Assembly (NCBI RefSeq): GCF_023333585.1
Contig: NZ_JAIQZN010000010.1
Span: forward strand, 5,995-69,994
DNA from: Argonema antarcticum A004/B2
Lineage (GTDB): Bacteria; Cyanobacteriota; Cyanobacteriia; Cyanobacteriales; Aerosakkonemataceae
Direction of reading: 5' to 3'
DNA: 64,000 nt
This document shows positions 27,031 to 36,345 of the stretch, piece by piece; within the stretch, counting starts at the first letter, position 1; each line of letters begins with the position of its first letter. A model generated the notes under the pieces. The model saw only the letters and a list, made by a program, of their open reading frames with translations. It made no database searches and was not told the DNA's origin. The translations under genes and the position numbers were made by a program.

Positions 27031-27135
27031 GGCTCTTTTGGAGTTGCTATGCTTTTGTTCATTTAAGAACATTTTTATTTCTTTTCTCCTCTGCTCAAGA
27101 GTTCAAAAGCTTAAATAGCATAGTACGGAAGAGCC
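27031..27135. repeat. MITE-like repeat, copy 1
   Basis: Starts GGCTCTTTTGGAGTTGCTATG and ends AGCATAGTACGGAAGAGCC, so the ends are imperfect inverted repeats; T5 follows. A second copy stands at 57315-57428. In RNA it could fold into a long hairpin with a U tract and terminate the TPR transcript. Confidence 0.75.
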
Positions 27136-27221
27136 TTTTTCTATATTCCCCTCAAACTCCCCGTTGGTTAAAATTGGGCTAAAGTTTGGCATAGCGATGA
27201 CGCTTAGGGAAGCTGTAAAAG

Positions 27222-28085
27222 ATGAATCAGATGCTCATGAGTGGCGAAGACGAAATTTTAGACCTCAATCTAGATGGCTATTGGAACTGGTTCTCTCAAG
27301 GCCAGGATCTAGTGGATCGGGAGCTTTATGAAGAAGCGATCGCTTGTTTTGATAAAGCCCTCTACTTCCGACCGGATGACTACTGGGCCTGGTATAAACG
27401 TAGTAAGGCACTGCACGATGCGTGCCGCTACGAAGAGGCGATCGCCAGTTTCGACAAAACTCTGTCCATCCGACCGGATGACTGCTGGGCCTGGTATAAA
27501 CGAGGATGCCTAGCCCTGGAAGATTTGGATGAATTTGAAGAAGCCATTGTCAGCTTCGATAAAGTCCTAGCAATCAAACCGACGGACTACTGGGGTTGGT
27601 TTTGGCGCGGTGAGGCTCTGCGTCACCTAAAACGCTACTCCGAAGCGATCGCTAGCTACGACAAAGCTTTAGTTGTTCGATCCCACGATTACTCGGCTTG
27701 GTCGCGGCGCGGGGATGCCCTGCGTCACCTGAAACGCTACACCGAATCCCTTGCTAGCTACGATCGAGCCCTCCAGGAACCAGAGTCAAACTACTGGGCT
27801 TGGTATAAGCGCGGAGATGTACTGCGTTACCTAAAACGCTACTCCGAAGCGATCGCCAGCTACGATCAAGTTTTGGCCTCTCAACCTCACGACGATTACG
27901 CCTGGTACAACAAAGCTTGCTGCTATGCCTTACTTGGCTATCAAGATTTGGCAATTGAAAGCCTCCAAAATGCAATCCGTCTGCATCCCGGCGAATATAA
28001 GACCCTAGCAAAAACCGATTCTGATTTTGCTCAACTCCGAAGTAACAAACGCTTTCAGGCTTTATTGCAGGGTTCGATTCATTGA
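27222..28085 (+). CDS. TPR-repeat protein, paralogue of the upstream gene
   Basis: A 287-aa protein with about six TPR units (YEEAIACFDKAL, AWYKR, LKRYSEAIASYDKAL). It ends with NKACCYALLGYQDLAIESLQNAI and then RSNKRFQALL, the same ending as the gene at 25994. The repeats in this copy carry AWYKRGD instead of AWYNRG. Start ATG 27222 (ATGAATCAG); the ATG at residue 4 or 6 would also fit. The two genes are tandem duplicates, same strand, 196 bp apart. Confidence 0.88.
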   Translation: MNQMLMSGEDEILDLNLDGYWNWFSQGQDLVDRELYEEAIACFDKALYFRPDDYWAWYKRSKALHDACRYEEAIASFDKTLSIRPDDCWAWYKRGCLALEDLDEFEEAIVSFDKVLAIKPTDYWGWFWRGEALRHLKRYSEAIASYDKALVVRSHDYSAWSRRGDALRHLKRYTESLASYDRALQEPESNYWAWYKRGDVLRYLKRYSEAIASYDQVLASQPHDDYAWYNKACCYALLGYQDLAIESLQNAIRLHPGEYKTLAKTDSDFAQLRSNKRFQALLQGSIH

Positions 28086-28107
28086 CCGAAAACCAAAAAC
28101 GCCTCAA

Positions 28108-28130
28108 CCCCCCGACTGAAAGTCGGGGGG
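28108..28130. repeat. CCCCCCGACT hairpin
   Basis: CCCCCCGACT / AGTCGGGGGG with a GAA loop, 22 nt after the TPR stop. No U tract follows, so it is more likely the common GACTNNNAGTC repeat than a terminator, although it could stabilise the 3' end. Confidence 0.7.
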
Positions 28131-28322
28131 TCAATCCAAAATCCAAAATCGATTGACCCCGCCCAGTGGAGCCCAGAGAAGCGCAAGCTGGAATTCACCA
28201 AAATCCTGCTACCCCAAGCCCCCGCTTCCGGGTTTAAAATTTTTTAGATTAGGGTGTTGACAGATTCAGAAATATTGGTTACTTTAATAAAGGTGCTAAC
28301 GACGCGCAGCGGCGAATTACAC

Positions 28323-28395
28323 GCCCCCATCGTCTAGAGGCCTAGGACACCTCCCTTTCACGGAGGCGACGGGGATTCGAATTCCCCTGGGGGTA
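28323..28395 (+). tRNA. trnE-UUC: tRNA-Glu (UUC)
   Basis: 73 nt, GCCCCCA at the 5' end pairing with TGGGGGT at the 3' end, followed by A. The anticodon stem CCTCC / GGAGG encloses CTTTCAC with the anticodon TTC at 28357-28359. The T arm has GGGGATTCGAATTCCCC. CCA is not encoded. In cyanobacteria this tRNA also feeds tetrapyrrole synthesis. Confidence 0.97.
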
Positions 28396-28408
28396 CTTCA
28401 AACAAAAG

Positions 28409-28440
28409 AGTAGGGTGGGCAATGCTCACCCTACTTTTTT
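28409..28440 (+). terminator. Terminator of tRNA-Glu
   Basis: AGTAGGGTG (28409-28417) pairs with CACCCTACT (28427-28435), then T6, 14 nt after the tRNA. It is a clean rho-independent terminator. Confidence 0.9.
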
Positions 28441-28485
28441 GAGTATTTGTAGGAGATCCACATTTTCCACGATTGTCTGAGAGGC

Positions 28486-30168
28486 TTATCTTTCAGCTAG
28501 TTTGTCAAATTTTTCCTTAATAGCTAAATCAATCAAAGAACGCAGCAAAACCAAGAACCCTAGCCCTGAGAGCATAAAAGCTGCGATCGCACCACCTTGA
28601 TATCCCCCGACAAGCAAAACCGCCCCAGCGAGCAAGGTAAAACCAGTCAAACAGGCATAAATGAGGCTTTTGATGGCTAGATTAATGCGTTTGATGATGC
28701 GATCGCTAGAGATCGATCGCACACTCACTTGCAGTTCACCTTCTTCAATACGCCTTTCTAAGCGTCGAATTAAAACTTCGGTTTTACTAGGCTGATTCAA
28801 CTTATATTTGATCAAATCCCTTGTCTGTCTTGCCAGTTCTACAACCGTATTTCCTCGCCCTTTAGAGACAGCTATACTATTCACAAAAGGCTGAGCCGCA
28901 ACCATTAAATTGTATTCAGGATCGAGCCCTCTAGCAATACCGTCCAGAGTCGTCAAAGACTTCAAAATGAATGTCATCTGTGCTGGCAAACGAAAAGGTT
29001 GCTGCTCAAACATCAGATACAATTCGTTCTTTATTTCACTAAAAGCTTGAAAATCTATTGGCTTTTCGGTAAACTTTTCTAAAAGAAAAGATATCAGCCG
29101 TCGCACCGGAGTCATATCCTGCACCGGCTCAATTAAACCCATTTTAATTAAAGTATCGAGTACCTCATCCGTATCCTTTCTTAAGACAGCAAAAAAGTTG
29201 CGAACCATCTGCTCTTTGGCAAGAGACTTCACCTCTGCCATCATGCCAAAGTCATAGAAAATCAGACTCCCGTCTGCCGGATTCACAGCTAGATTTCCCG
29301 GATGGGGATCGGCTTGAAAAAAACCATCCAGTAACAATTGCTTTAGGTAACAAGAAATACCGATTTGGTTAATTTTTTTAGGATCTAAGCCGCAGGCGAC
29401 TATTGTTTGGAGATCGTCAACCTTAATACCCGGAACATATTCCACTGTCAAAACTTTCGTAGTGGTATAATCCCAATAAACTCTAGGTACAATAATGCCG
29501 GGATAATCCATAAAGTTATAGCGAAACCGTTCGGCATTTTTACCTTCTTGTACGTAATCAATCTCTTGATATAAAATTGTAAAAAATTCATGATAGATTG
29601 GCTCTAGATCGTACTTTCTTGTCCAAGCCAAATATCGCTGACAAAAACGCATGATTTTATAGACAGCCTTAACATCCACATCAAATAACTTTTGCAATCC
29701 GGGACGCTGGACTTTGACAACAACTTCTTCCCCAGTGTGGAGGCGTGCTTTATGTACCTGTCCCAAACTGGCAGCAGCAATAGGAATATGGTTGAAATCC
29801 CGAAACAAAGTATAGATAGGCTTGCCCAGTTCAGATTGTACTAGAGCGATCGCCACATCAGCACTAAATGCCGGGACATTATCTTGTAACTGCGCCAAAG
29901 CATCCACATACTCTGGGGGTAACAAATCCGCACGAGTAGACAAAGCCTGTCCAATTTTAATAAAAGTCGGCCCTAAATTAAGCAGAGTGCGAACTAACCA
30001 CTGAGCCCGACGCTTTCTCTCTAATGATGAGTTATTAGCAAAGATGCCATCCCACCACAAATAAAACATGAATTTTCCTGACGCGGCAAAAACGTCTACC
30101 TGACGTGCCAGCGGGGAATATTTAGGCCGTTGCCAACGTAGTGGCTTAGGCGCAACACTTATGGACAT
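28486..30168 (-). CDS. ABC1/UbiB/AarF-family atypical kinase
   Basis: A 560-aa ABC1-family protein with the KxGQ motif (FIKIGQALSTR), the AAASLGQVHKA nucleotide loop, the EQE-like EIDYVQEG, DPHPGNL and the DFGM motif. Two hydrophobic segments close to the C-terminus (about residues 500-545) probably anchor it to a membrane. Cyanobacteria hold several such genes; members act in quinone or tocopherol metabolism and in plastid lipid homeostasis, and the role of this one cannot be told. Start ATG 30168. A dispersed GCTAGGG repeat begins directly upstream. Confidence 0.9.
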   Translation of the reverse strand: MSISVAPKPLRWQRPKYSPLARQVDVFAASGKFMFYLWWDGIFANNSSLERKRRAQWLVRTLLNLGPTFIKIGQALSTRADLLPPEYVDALAQLQDNVPAFSADVAIALVQSELGKPIYTLFRDFNHIPIAAASLGQVHKARLHTGEEVVVKVQRPGLQKLFDVDVKAVYKIMRFCQRYLAWTRKYDLEPIYHEFFTILYQEIDYVQEGKNAERFRYNFMDYPGIIVPRVYWDYTTTKVLTVEYVPGIKVDDLQTIVACGLDPKKINQIGISCYLKQLLLDGFFQADPHPGNLAVNPADGSLIFYDFGMMAEVKSLAKEQMVRNFFAVLRKDTDEVLDTLIKMGLIEPVQDMTPVRRLISFLLEKFTEKPIDFQAFSEIKNELYLMFEQQPFRLPAQMTFILKSLTTLDGIARGLDPEYNLMVAAQPFVNSIAVSKGRGNTVVELARQTRDLIKYKLNQPSKTEVLIRRLERRIEEGELQVSVRSISSDRIIKRINLAIKSLIYACLTGFTLLAGAVLLVGGYQGGAIAAFMLSGLGFLVLLRSLIDLAIKEKFDKLAER

Positions 30169-30170
30169 AG

Positions 30171-30325
30171 TATAGCTAGGGGCTAGGGGCTAGGGGCTAG
30201 GGGAAGAAGGGGCTAGAATCAAGAGCTTCGGCGTGAACGCTCAGCTACGAGGTGAGCGCTCACGCCGAAGTCCGAACGGTTTGGTGGAATTAAGAACGTC
30301 CTAAATGACGAGAGCGGTTGCTATA
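30171..30325. repeat. Dispersed spacer repeat with nested hairpin
   Basis: Begins TATAGCTAGGGGCTAGGGG (heptamer GGGGCTA in tandem), contains a hairpin CTTCGGCGTGA...TCACGCCGAAG at 30226-30270, and ends CGGTTGCTATAT. The flanks recur at 22013-22103, which lacks the hairpin, so the hairpin looks like an insertion into the older repeat. Confidence 0.7.
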
Positions 30326-30435
30326 TGATTTTTGAGCGAGGATTTCAGATGAAGGAAAAGGAGAAGATTTTTGGTTAATACCTCGCCGATATAGTGGGCG
30401 AAACAAATCTGAAATCTGAAATCTGAAATTTGCAA

Positions 30436-32502
30436 TTATCCTTGCATCTGGGGCAAAGTCAGGGTAAAGCAAGTTAACCACAACTGACTGTGGCTAATCT
30501 GGTTACTAGAAACAGTTATAGTGCCATTTAAGTGCTGTACCAAGCACTTTACCAGAGCCAGTCCCAAACCAGTGCCCTGAATTACTTGTTTGCTAACACC
30601 CTGACCACGATGAAACTTCTCAAAAATATGCTCTTGCTCTGCCAGTGGAATCCCAGGGCCGGTATTAGAAAGCGTTAAAACAATTTGAGGGTTTTGTGGA
30701 TCGACTTCGTGAGTGGCGCACAAATGGACAGCAGTATTTAGATCGGAGTACTTGCCAGCATTAGTCAAGAGTTCTTGGAGGATGCGGTCAACACTGTCAA
30801 GGTCAGTTTGCAGCATTAAAGGGCGCTTAGGTAAATCCACTGTCAGGGTTAATCCCTTAGCCCCCCATTTTTTCTCAAACAACTCAGCTAAATCATCGAT
30901 AATCTGCTTAAGGTCTATTTTTTGGAGAAGTAGGGGAGATTTGTTGGATTCCAGCTGTTGCAGAGCAAGTATATCGTCGATCAGATTGATTTCTTTGGTA
31001 CACTGCTCATCCAATATTTCCAGATACTTAGCTTGACGCTCGGCGGACTGTCCCGGTTGACGTAACATATGAATCGCCATTTTCATGCTCGCCAAGGGGT
31101 TTCGCAGCTGGTCGTTCATTGTGGCGATGAACTCATCCTTGATCTGATCTAACTGGCGCAGTTGCTCAACTTGTTGGCGAGTTTTTTCGTACAACTTAGC
31201 CTGTAGTTTGAGAATAGATTGTAGTTGATACGTGCGCTCGTCTACCAAGGCTGAAGTTTGCCGCAATGTTTGGAACTGGAGAATGGCAGTACTCATCTGG
31301 GCGCTTACCAATTCTACCAGTGCCAATTCCTCACTCAACCAGGGACGAGGCTGAAGTTGCTGTAGTGCTAAGAACCCAAGTACGGTATCTTGGCTTTCCA
31401 GGGGCACCAGCAGGAGGGCAGACATGGCGTTGAAATCAAAAATTGAGGCGATCTCAGCGATCGGATCGCCGCTAGGAATGCTGTGTTTGTCGGCGATCGC
31501 AATCAGGCGGGGAGCATTTGTAAAAGCATCCTGGCACAAACCGCATTTCGACAAACAAAACGACTGGTTTAACTGAGTCGCAGCATTTTGATTGCCGTCT
31601 GATGGGGAGGCTGTGGGCCATTCGCACACAACAGTTACTTCTGTTGCTTTGGGAATGCGCTTTTGGGAATCCCTTTTTAGGATGGGTTCTGTGTATTTCA
31701 ACAGCAAGATCAGGCCCCGATCGACCTGAAGGGTTCGCGCCGTGCCATCTATTGCCAGCTTGAGAATCTGCTCTAGTTCCGTACAGCTACGGATAGCCAT
31801 TGTCAACTGGTTAAGCAGAGCTTGGTGCCCAGATGAAGCGAGTACTTGTCTCTGAAGTTGAACTTGTGAGATTGCCATTGCGATTGAGTCTGACACGGTT
31901 TGGAGTCTTTCTTGTTCTGATGCGTTCCAACAGTGGGCTAGTGAGTGCATGATGGCAACTACTCCGTTTACATGACCTTGAAACTGAGTTTTGATTGCCA
32001 AAACAGCCTGTACCGGCAAATCTTCGCTATTATTGACCTGCTCTAGGGCGGTTTCTGCACCCAGATCGGCGATCGCGATCGGGTCAGGACTTGCCAGTAT
32101 TGCAGCTATATTTAGATGTCCCAGCAGAGGACTTGGGTGCTGGGTTAATGGTGCTTGAACTGTGTTGGGATACCAATAAGCCGTCTGAATCGTGGCCCGA
32201 TCGCTACCCATAACAGCAATTACGCAATATTCAACCTCAAAAGCTTTTCCCAAAGCTGCGGCGATTTCTGGCAGCACTATTTCCGGATCGGAGCTATTGA
32301 GTACAATCTGGGTAATTTGTGGTTCTAAATTGGTGCGATCGACCTGATTTTGGTTTAATTGAGTGGGCTCGCTCCACTTGGGCGCAATGGAAGCAGGACT
32401 TGAGGATACAGCAGTGAGAGTCTCTTCTCTTGCCTCTAGCTTCAAAGCTACGTCGCGCTTTCGATTTACCGCCAGTGTTTTTTTGTCCTGCGAGTCTTTC
32501 AT
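30436..32502 (-). CDS. GAF-domain sensor kinase with a substituted phospho-acceptor
   Basis: A 688-aa protein with two GAF domains (about residues 60-215 and 225-410), a coiled coil, and a HisKA/HATPase pair. The GAF2 domain contains a CGLC-type Cys pair. The ATP-binding N box (ELLTNAGKYS), G1 (SNTGPGIP) and G2 (GTGLGLALVK) are intact. The H box reads FIATMNDQLRNPLASM: Asp stands where SHELRTPL-type kinases have the phosphorylated His (Asp464). The minus-strand codons at 31111-31116 are AAC GAC. So autophosphorylation of the usual kind seems impossible. The start ATG 32502 is preferred over the TTG three codons upstream. No regulator gene is adjacent. Confidence 0.88.
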   Translation of the reverse strand: MKDSQDKKTLAVNRKRDVALKLEAREETLTAVSSSPASIAPKWSEPTQLNQNQVDRTNLEPQITQIVLNSSDPEIVLPEIAAALGKAFEVEYCVIAVMGSDRATIQTAYWYPNTVQAPLTQHPSPLLGHLNIAAILASPDPIAIADLGAETALEQVNNSEDLPVQAVLAIKTQFQGHVNGVVAIMHSLAHCWNASEQERLQTVSDSIAMAISQVQLQRQVLASSGHQALLNQLTMAIRSCTELEQILKLAIDGTARTLQVDRGLILLLKYTEPILKRDSQKRIPKATEVTVVCEWPTASPSDGNQNAATQLNQSFCLSKCGLCQDAFTNAPRLIAIADKHSIPSGDPIAEIASIFDFNAMSALLLVPLESQDTVLGFLALQQLQPRPWLSEELALVELVSAQMSTAILQFQTLRQTSALVDERTYQLQSILKLQAKLYEKTRQQVEQLRQLDQIKDEFIATMNDQLRNPLASMKMAIHMLRQPGQSAERQAKYLEILDEQCTKEINLIDDILALQQLESNKSPLLLQKIDLKQIIDDLAELFEKKWGAKGLTLTVDLPKRPLMLQTDLDSVDRILQELLTNAGKYSDLNTAVHLCATHEVDPQNPQIVLTLSNTGPGIPLAEQEHIFEKFHRGQGVSKQVIQGTGLGLALVKCLVQHLNGTITVSSNQISHSQLWLTCFTLTLPQMQG

Positions 32503-32788
32503 CAACGACAAAGCCCCTATTTGTGGAAAGCGATCGCCCGCCTGTATTACTCTGCTGTCAACCAGGGTTCTGGTTGTCAGTTAAATAGATTGATGATGCA
32601 GTTCGCCTGTGATTTTTAGGAATATGGTTACCCAAAATTCAGCTAGCTTAACGCTTTAGCTCGATCGGCAGCCATCAATCTAATTAGAACTGGGACTAGC
32701 TTATCCTTATCTAAGACAGGGTGGCATCCGTGATCTTTCTACAATCTTCTTAACGTAAATACTGAGGGTTCCTCACCTCATGGGGGTA

Positions 32789-33670
32789 CTAGGAGCGCCT
32801 TTTTTGCAGTTGCCGCAGCGCTGACTCGCTATTTTTGCGATAAACTGACTTCCGGTTCAGTGCTGTCTGGTAGCGGCGATCGGTTGCTGGCACTTGACCC
32901 ATCATATCCGAAGCCTGTTGCCAACGATTAGCTATCTCTAACCACTGTGCCCTAGTTTGCGCTTTTTTACCATCTACAGAAGCTTGCTCAGCTAGTCGCA
33001 CAGCGGCGGCAAAGGGGTCTCCTGAGACATTGGGGCTATTTGTCTGGTTAGCGACACTGAGGGTCTGCTGGTTTGGGGATAAGTTTGTTGAAGACTCTGG
33101 TTTTGTTGCTTGTGTCCGATCGCCCTGTTTTGGAGCTAAAGCTTTATATGCAGCCCAGCCACCCAGCAATAGAGCCCCGCTCATCAGGATTCCGCCCAGC
33201 ATTCCCCGCCGCAATTGCCTTCGATCGCGCTCAAACGGAGAAGATGGTTTGAGTTGAGATGGCTTTACGCTTTTACTGTTACGTTCCCTCATGTCTGTTG
33301 CCAGACGCTTGAAGGGATTGCGCCTAGTCAAGGTAATTTCTTCAAACCAAAGCAGGTGATTTTCTGGATCGCGACTAATTTCCTCCAGCCACAGGGACTG
33401 CTGCTCTCGAACTATTCGACAGTTAATTTTGACGCGCCGAATATTGCTTGGCCTAATTGTCTCTAAAATCTCCCGAATTCGCGGTACCAAGGTTGTTTGC
33501 TCGATCTGCTCGACGCTCTCAGCTTCGCACAACATTTCCAATACGCCATTTTCGCGTATTGCTCTGGTTCTGACGCCACTGGAAGCCAGCTGTTCGTTCA
33601 GTAATTGAATAATCGCCGCAACGCTCCCTTGGCGAGCTTGTCTTGCGATTTCATCTGTCGGATCTACCAT
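32789..33670 (-). CDS. Cyanobacterial protein with one transmembrane segment
   Basis: A 293-aa protein with a cytosolic N-terminal region (residues 1-125: DEIARQARQGSVAAIIQLLNEQLASSGVRTRAI, IRRVKINCRIV), one hydrophobic segment MLGGILMSGALLLGGWAAYKAL at about 155-176, a low-complexity linker and a helical C-terminus (AAVRLAEQASVDG, WLEIANRWQQA). It resembles other cyanobacterial proteins of unknown role with the same N-terminal domain. The C-terminal helical region WLEIANRWQQASDMM is common in their periplasmic ends. Start ATG 33670. Function unknown. Confidence 0.8.
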   Translation of the reverse strand: MVDPTDEIARQARQGSVAAIIQLLNEQLASSGVRTRAIRENGVLEMLCEAESVEQIEQTTLVPRIREILETIRPSNIRRVKINCRIVREQQSLWLEEISRDPENHLLWFEEITLTRRNPFKRLATDMRERNSKSVKPSQLKPSSPFERDRRQLRRGMLGGILMSGALLLGGWAAYKALAPKQGDRTQATKPESSTNLSPNQQTLSVANQTNSPNVSGDPFAAAVRLAEQASVDGKKAQTRAQWLEIANRWQQASDMMGQVPATDRRYQTALNRKSVYRKNSESALRQLQKRRS

Positions 33671-34021
33671 TTTGGGTTGCCAAATTGCTTTATAGCCGAT
33701 CCTGAAGTTTTGCTTAAATCTTTAATTTAAACTATCAGCTGACTATTCAGGATATTTTATGCACGAATCTAGTAAAATATCTACCTTAATTGTGCGCTGG
33801 ATTACCAAGTCAAGAGGGGCAGAGGAGAAAAAAGAATTATAGATAATCTTCTGGCCCGAAGGGAGTAATACCAAATCCGGGTTAGCTACTCCCTTTTTCG
33901 GCCTCAATGTTGTTCCTTCTCCCCCACTCTCTCCAAGAATGGGGGGTAGTAAACCCTGACTGTTTCTCAACCGATATATGCTTTACTGTGAAACTAGGAA
34001 AGTTATTAGGTGCAGCAAGTA
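33671..34021. other. Divergent spacer with dispersed repeat
   Basis: 351 bp between divergent genes. It contains AAGAATTATAGAT (33832-33844), which recurs at 42371-42383, and TAATACCAAATCCGGGTT, which recurs inverted at about 42993-43012. No gene is seen; a 75-codon minus-strand frame here is built from these repeats. Confidence 0.6.
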
Positions 34022-34771
34022 ATGGGCAGAAACGTTGAAGTGCTAGCCTCTGGTGCGGCCTCGATCGCGCGATCGCTCCAACTTGTCCTAGAGAAAATTA
34101 ATACAGCCACTTGCGATCGCGGTCAGTGTACAATCGTCCTCGCTGGCGGTAGCACACCCAAAGCACTGTATGAAGCGATCGCAAAAGAAAACCTGCCTTG
34201 GGAAAAAATTCACGTATTTTGGGGTGATGAACGTTACGTGCCCCAGTCGCATCCTGACAGCAATCAAGGGATGGCTCGTCGAGCTTGGTTGGATAAAGTT
34301 GATATTCCAGCTGGCAACATCCATCCAATGCCCACCGATGCTGGCGACCCAGCGCTTGACGCCCAGAAGTACGAAGCCGAACTGGAGGAGTTTTTTAAGA
34401 CCGGGGCAGGAGAATTTCCAGTTTTTGACATTGTTTTACTGGGAATGGGTGATGATGGACATACAGCTTCCCTGTTTCCACATACAGAAGCGTTGCAAGT
34501 TCGCGATCGCTTTGTCGCAGTCGGTAACAAAGATGGTCAACCCCGCCTTACCCTTACCGTACCACTGATTAACCAAGCCCGCTGTGTCATATTCATTGCT
34601 CTAGGTGCTAATAAACAATCTGCGTTGGCTCAGGTTTTCGCCCCTGTAGCTGATGAAATGACCTACCCATCTCGGCTCATCAGACCCCAAGGAGAACTTT
34701 GGTGGCTACTAGATGAGTCTGCCGGTAGAAATCTAGCCCTGGCGGCCTCAAAGTCCCCAGAAAATTATTAA
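34022..34771 (+). CDS. pgl: 6-phosphogluconolactonase
   Basis: A 249-aa (ATG 34022) lactonase of the oxidative pentose phosphate pathway. LAGGSTPKALYEAIA, VFWGDERYVPQSHPDSN, FDIVLLGMGDDGHTASLFP and ANKQSALAQVF are the family blocks; the DGHTASLFP His is thought to be catalytic. A GTG four codons upstream (34010) is also possible, but the AGGTG ribosome site fits ATG better. It leads a same-strand run of FHA genes, 70 nt before the next start, so co-transcription is possible but not implied by function. Confidence 0.94.
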   Translation: MGRNVEVLASGAASIARSLQLVLEKINTATCDRGQCTIVLAGGSTPKALYEAIAKENLPWEKIHVFWGDERYVPQSHPDSNQGMARRAWLDKVDIPAGNIHPMPTDAGDPALDAQKYEAELEEFFKTGAGEFPVFDIVLLGMGDDGHTASLFPHTEALQVRDRFVAVGNKDGQPRLTLTVPLINQARCVIFIALGANKQSALAQVFAPVADEMTYPSRLIRPQGELWWLLDESAGRNLALAASKSPENY

Positions 34772-34841
34772 GATGCGATCGGGTAGCATCTCTCTCTCTC
34801 CAGAACTCATCTACGACGATCTCGACGGAAGATAAAACTTC

Positions 34842-35621
34842 ATGATTGTTTGCCCAAACTGCAATCACCAAAATCCCGACGGAGCTGTTCAGTGCGAAGC
34901 CTGTTACACACCGTTACCGACCACAACTAATTGCCCTAACTGCGGTACATCAGTCCAGACCGACGCCAGCTTCTGCGGCCAGTGTGGCTTTAACTTGCAG
35001 GAAGCAACTGGTGTTAAAGGTGAAGAACAAACAGCTGCACCTGCTACTGTGACGGTTGCACCAACACAGCAAGTATCTGTGCCAGACTTGATACCACCTG
35101 AACCCTTGATTGAACCATTACCTTTGGCCAGTAGTTCTCAAGTGTCTGTTCCAGAAAATCCTAGCGTCCAACCGGGAGTCCCTGAGTCTCCATCGCCGCC
35201 TAGCGTTAACAGCGTATATGCTCAGGCTCCAAGCCCCAGCGTTACCCCAGCATCGCCCACCGCAGGAGTCAGCTCTCAAACTCGATTGCAGCAGCACACG
35301 GCAAAGCTTCTGCACCTCCAAACCAAGACGGAAATCGAGCTGCCTCAAAATCTATCGATTATTCATATAGGCAAGCCCAACGATCAGATTCCGCCAGATA
35401 TTGACGTTTCGGGTTTTCCCAATTCGGAGGTGGTTTCCCGTGTCCACGCCGATATTAGGGTAGAAGGAGATGCCTATTATATTGAAGATATCGGGAGTTC
35501 AAACGGCACTTACATTAACCACACAGCCCTGCCAAAGGGGAACCGGCACCGATTGCGTCCGGGCGATCGCATTGCCCTGGGTAAAGGAGACCTGGTTACA
35601 TTCTTGTTTCAGATTTCTTAG
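34842..35621 (+). CDS. Zinc-ribbon and FHA domain protein
   Basis: A 259-aa protein with two N-terminal zinc ribbons (CPNCNH...CEAC and CPNCGT...CGQCG in the first 52 residues), a proline/serine-rich linker (about 60-150), and a C-terminal FHA domain with the phosphothreonine-binding residues: SRVHADI and SSNGTYIN. FHA domains recognise phospho-Thr, so a Ser/Thr kinase partner is expected but none is in the window. Start ATG 34842. First of three FHA genes on this strand. Confidence 0.9.
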   Translation: MIVCPNCNHQNPDGAVQCEACYTPLPTTTNCPNCGTSVQTDASFCGQCGFNLQEATGVKGEEQTAAPATVTVAPTQQVSVPDLIPPEPLIEPLPLASSSQVSVPENPSVQPGVPESPSPPSVNSVYAQAPSPSVTPASPTAGVSSQTRLQQHTAKLLHLQTKTEIELPQNLSIIHIGKPNDQIPPDIDVSGFPNSEVVSRVHADIRVEGDAYYIEDIGSSNGTYINHTALPKGNRHRLRPGDRIALGKGDLVTFLFQIS

Positions 35622-35719
35622 TCGATTTTACTTAAGCTGCTGGTAAATACTCCCCTTGTGGGCAGTAAAATGCCAAAATCCTGGCCTACTTACATCCAAA
35701 ATCAATTGACGCTGCCAAT

Positions 35720-36154
35720 GTGATTACCCTAAACCTGCTACATCCACTTCAGTCCATACCGATTCAAAGTTGGACTTTCGATCAAGAATCGGTGATTCGG
35801 ATTGGGCGAGCTACTGATAACGATGTCATCCTTTATAGTGCCGTAGTTTCGCGGCACCACGTAGAGCTGCGCCGTCATGGTTGTAACTGGGAAATTGTTA
35901 ATTTAGGTGCCAATGGTACCTATGTGGAAGGTAAACGCATCAATGAAGCCCCTATCCGAGATGGAGCCATGATTCGTTTAGCTCGCTCTGGCCCTCAAAT
36001 CCAAATTTTACTGGGAACATCCAGCGTCAAGGATGGGCAAAAAATAATTCCTCCCAAACAATCCTCCGCCGAGCCGAAACCTGATAAATCAAGAGACACT
36101 TTAATCCATCCCAAATCCGAAGATCGAGATGAGGTCACCCAACTCGATACCTGA
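35720..36154 (+). CDS. FHA domain protein, copy 1
   Basis: A 144-aa protein that is little more than one FHA domain: RIGRATDNDVILYSAVVSRHHVEL and GANGTYVEG, followed by a charged tail. It starts GTG at 35720 (an ATG two bases earlier runs into a stop). The first nine codons, the FHA core and the start are closely matched by the gene at 38666, so the two are paralogues flanking the CBS-kinase gene. The binding residues Arg, Ser, Arg/His and Asn-Gly are all kept. Confidence 0.88.
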   Translation: MITLNLLHPLQSIPIQSWTFDQESVIRIGRATDNDVILYSAVVSRHHVELRRHGCNWEIVNLGANGTYVEGKRINEAPIRDGAMIRLARSGPQIQILLGTSSVKDGQKIIPPKQSSAEPKPDKSRDTLIHPKSEDRDEVTQLDT

Positions 36155-36345
36155 TTTTCACAGGGATGAAGCGCGATTTGGAATTAACTGCATGAAAACT
36201 CTGTTAGCTCGAACAGGTAAAACATTGGCAGCGGTCAATGAGGCGAACAATGATTTGACCAAGTTTATAGACCTGTGCAGTATAACAGCATACAATTGAC
36301 TGCATTAATGCTGTGATGTAGAAATCATCACACAATTTAATCGCT

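Noticed and set aside
28108-28130. Terminator of the second TPR gene
   Set aside because: Strong stem but no U tract; treated as a repeat hairpin.
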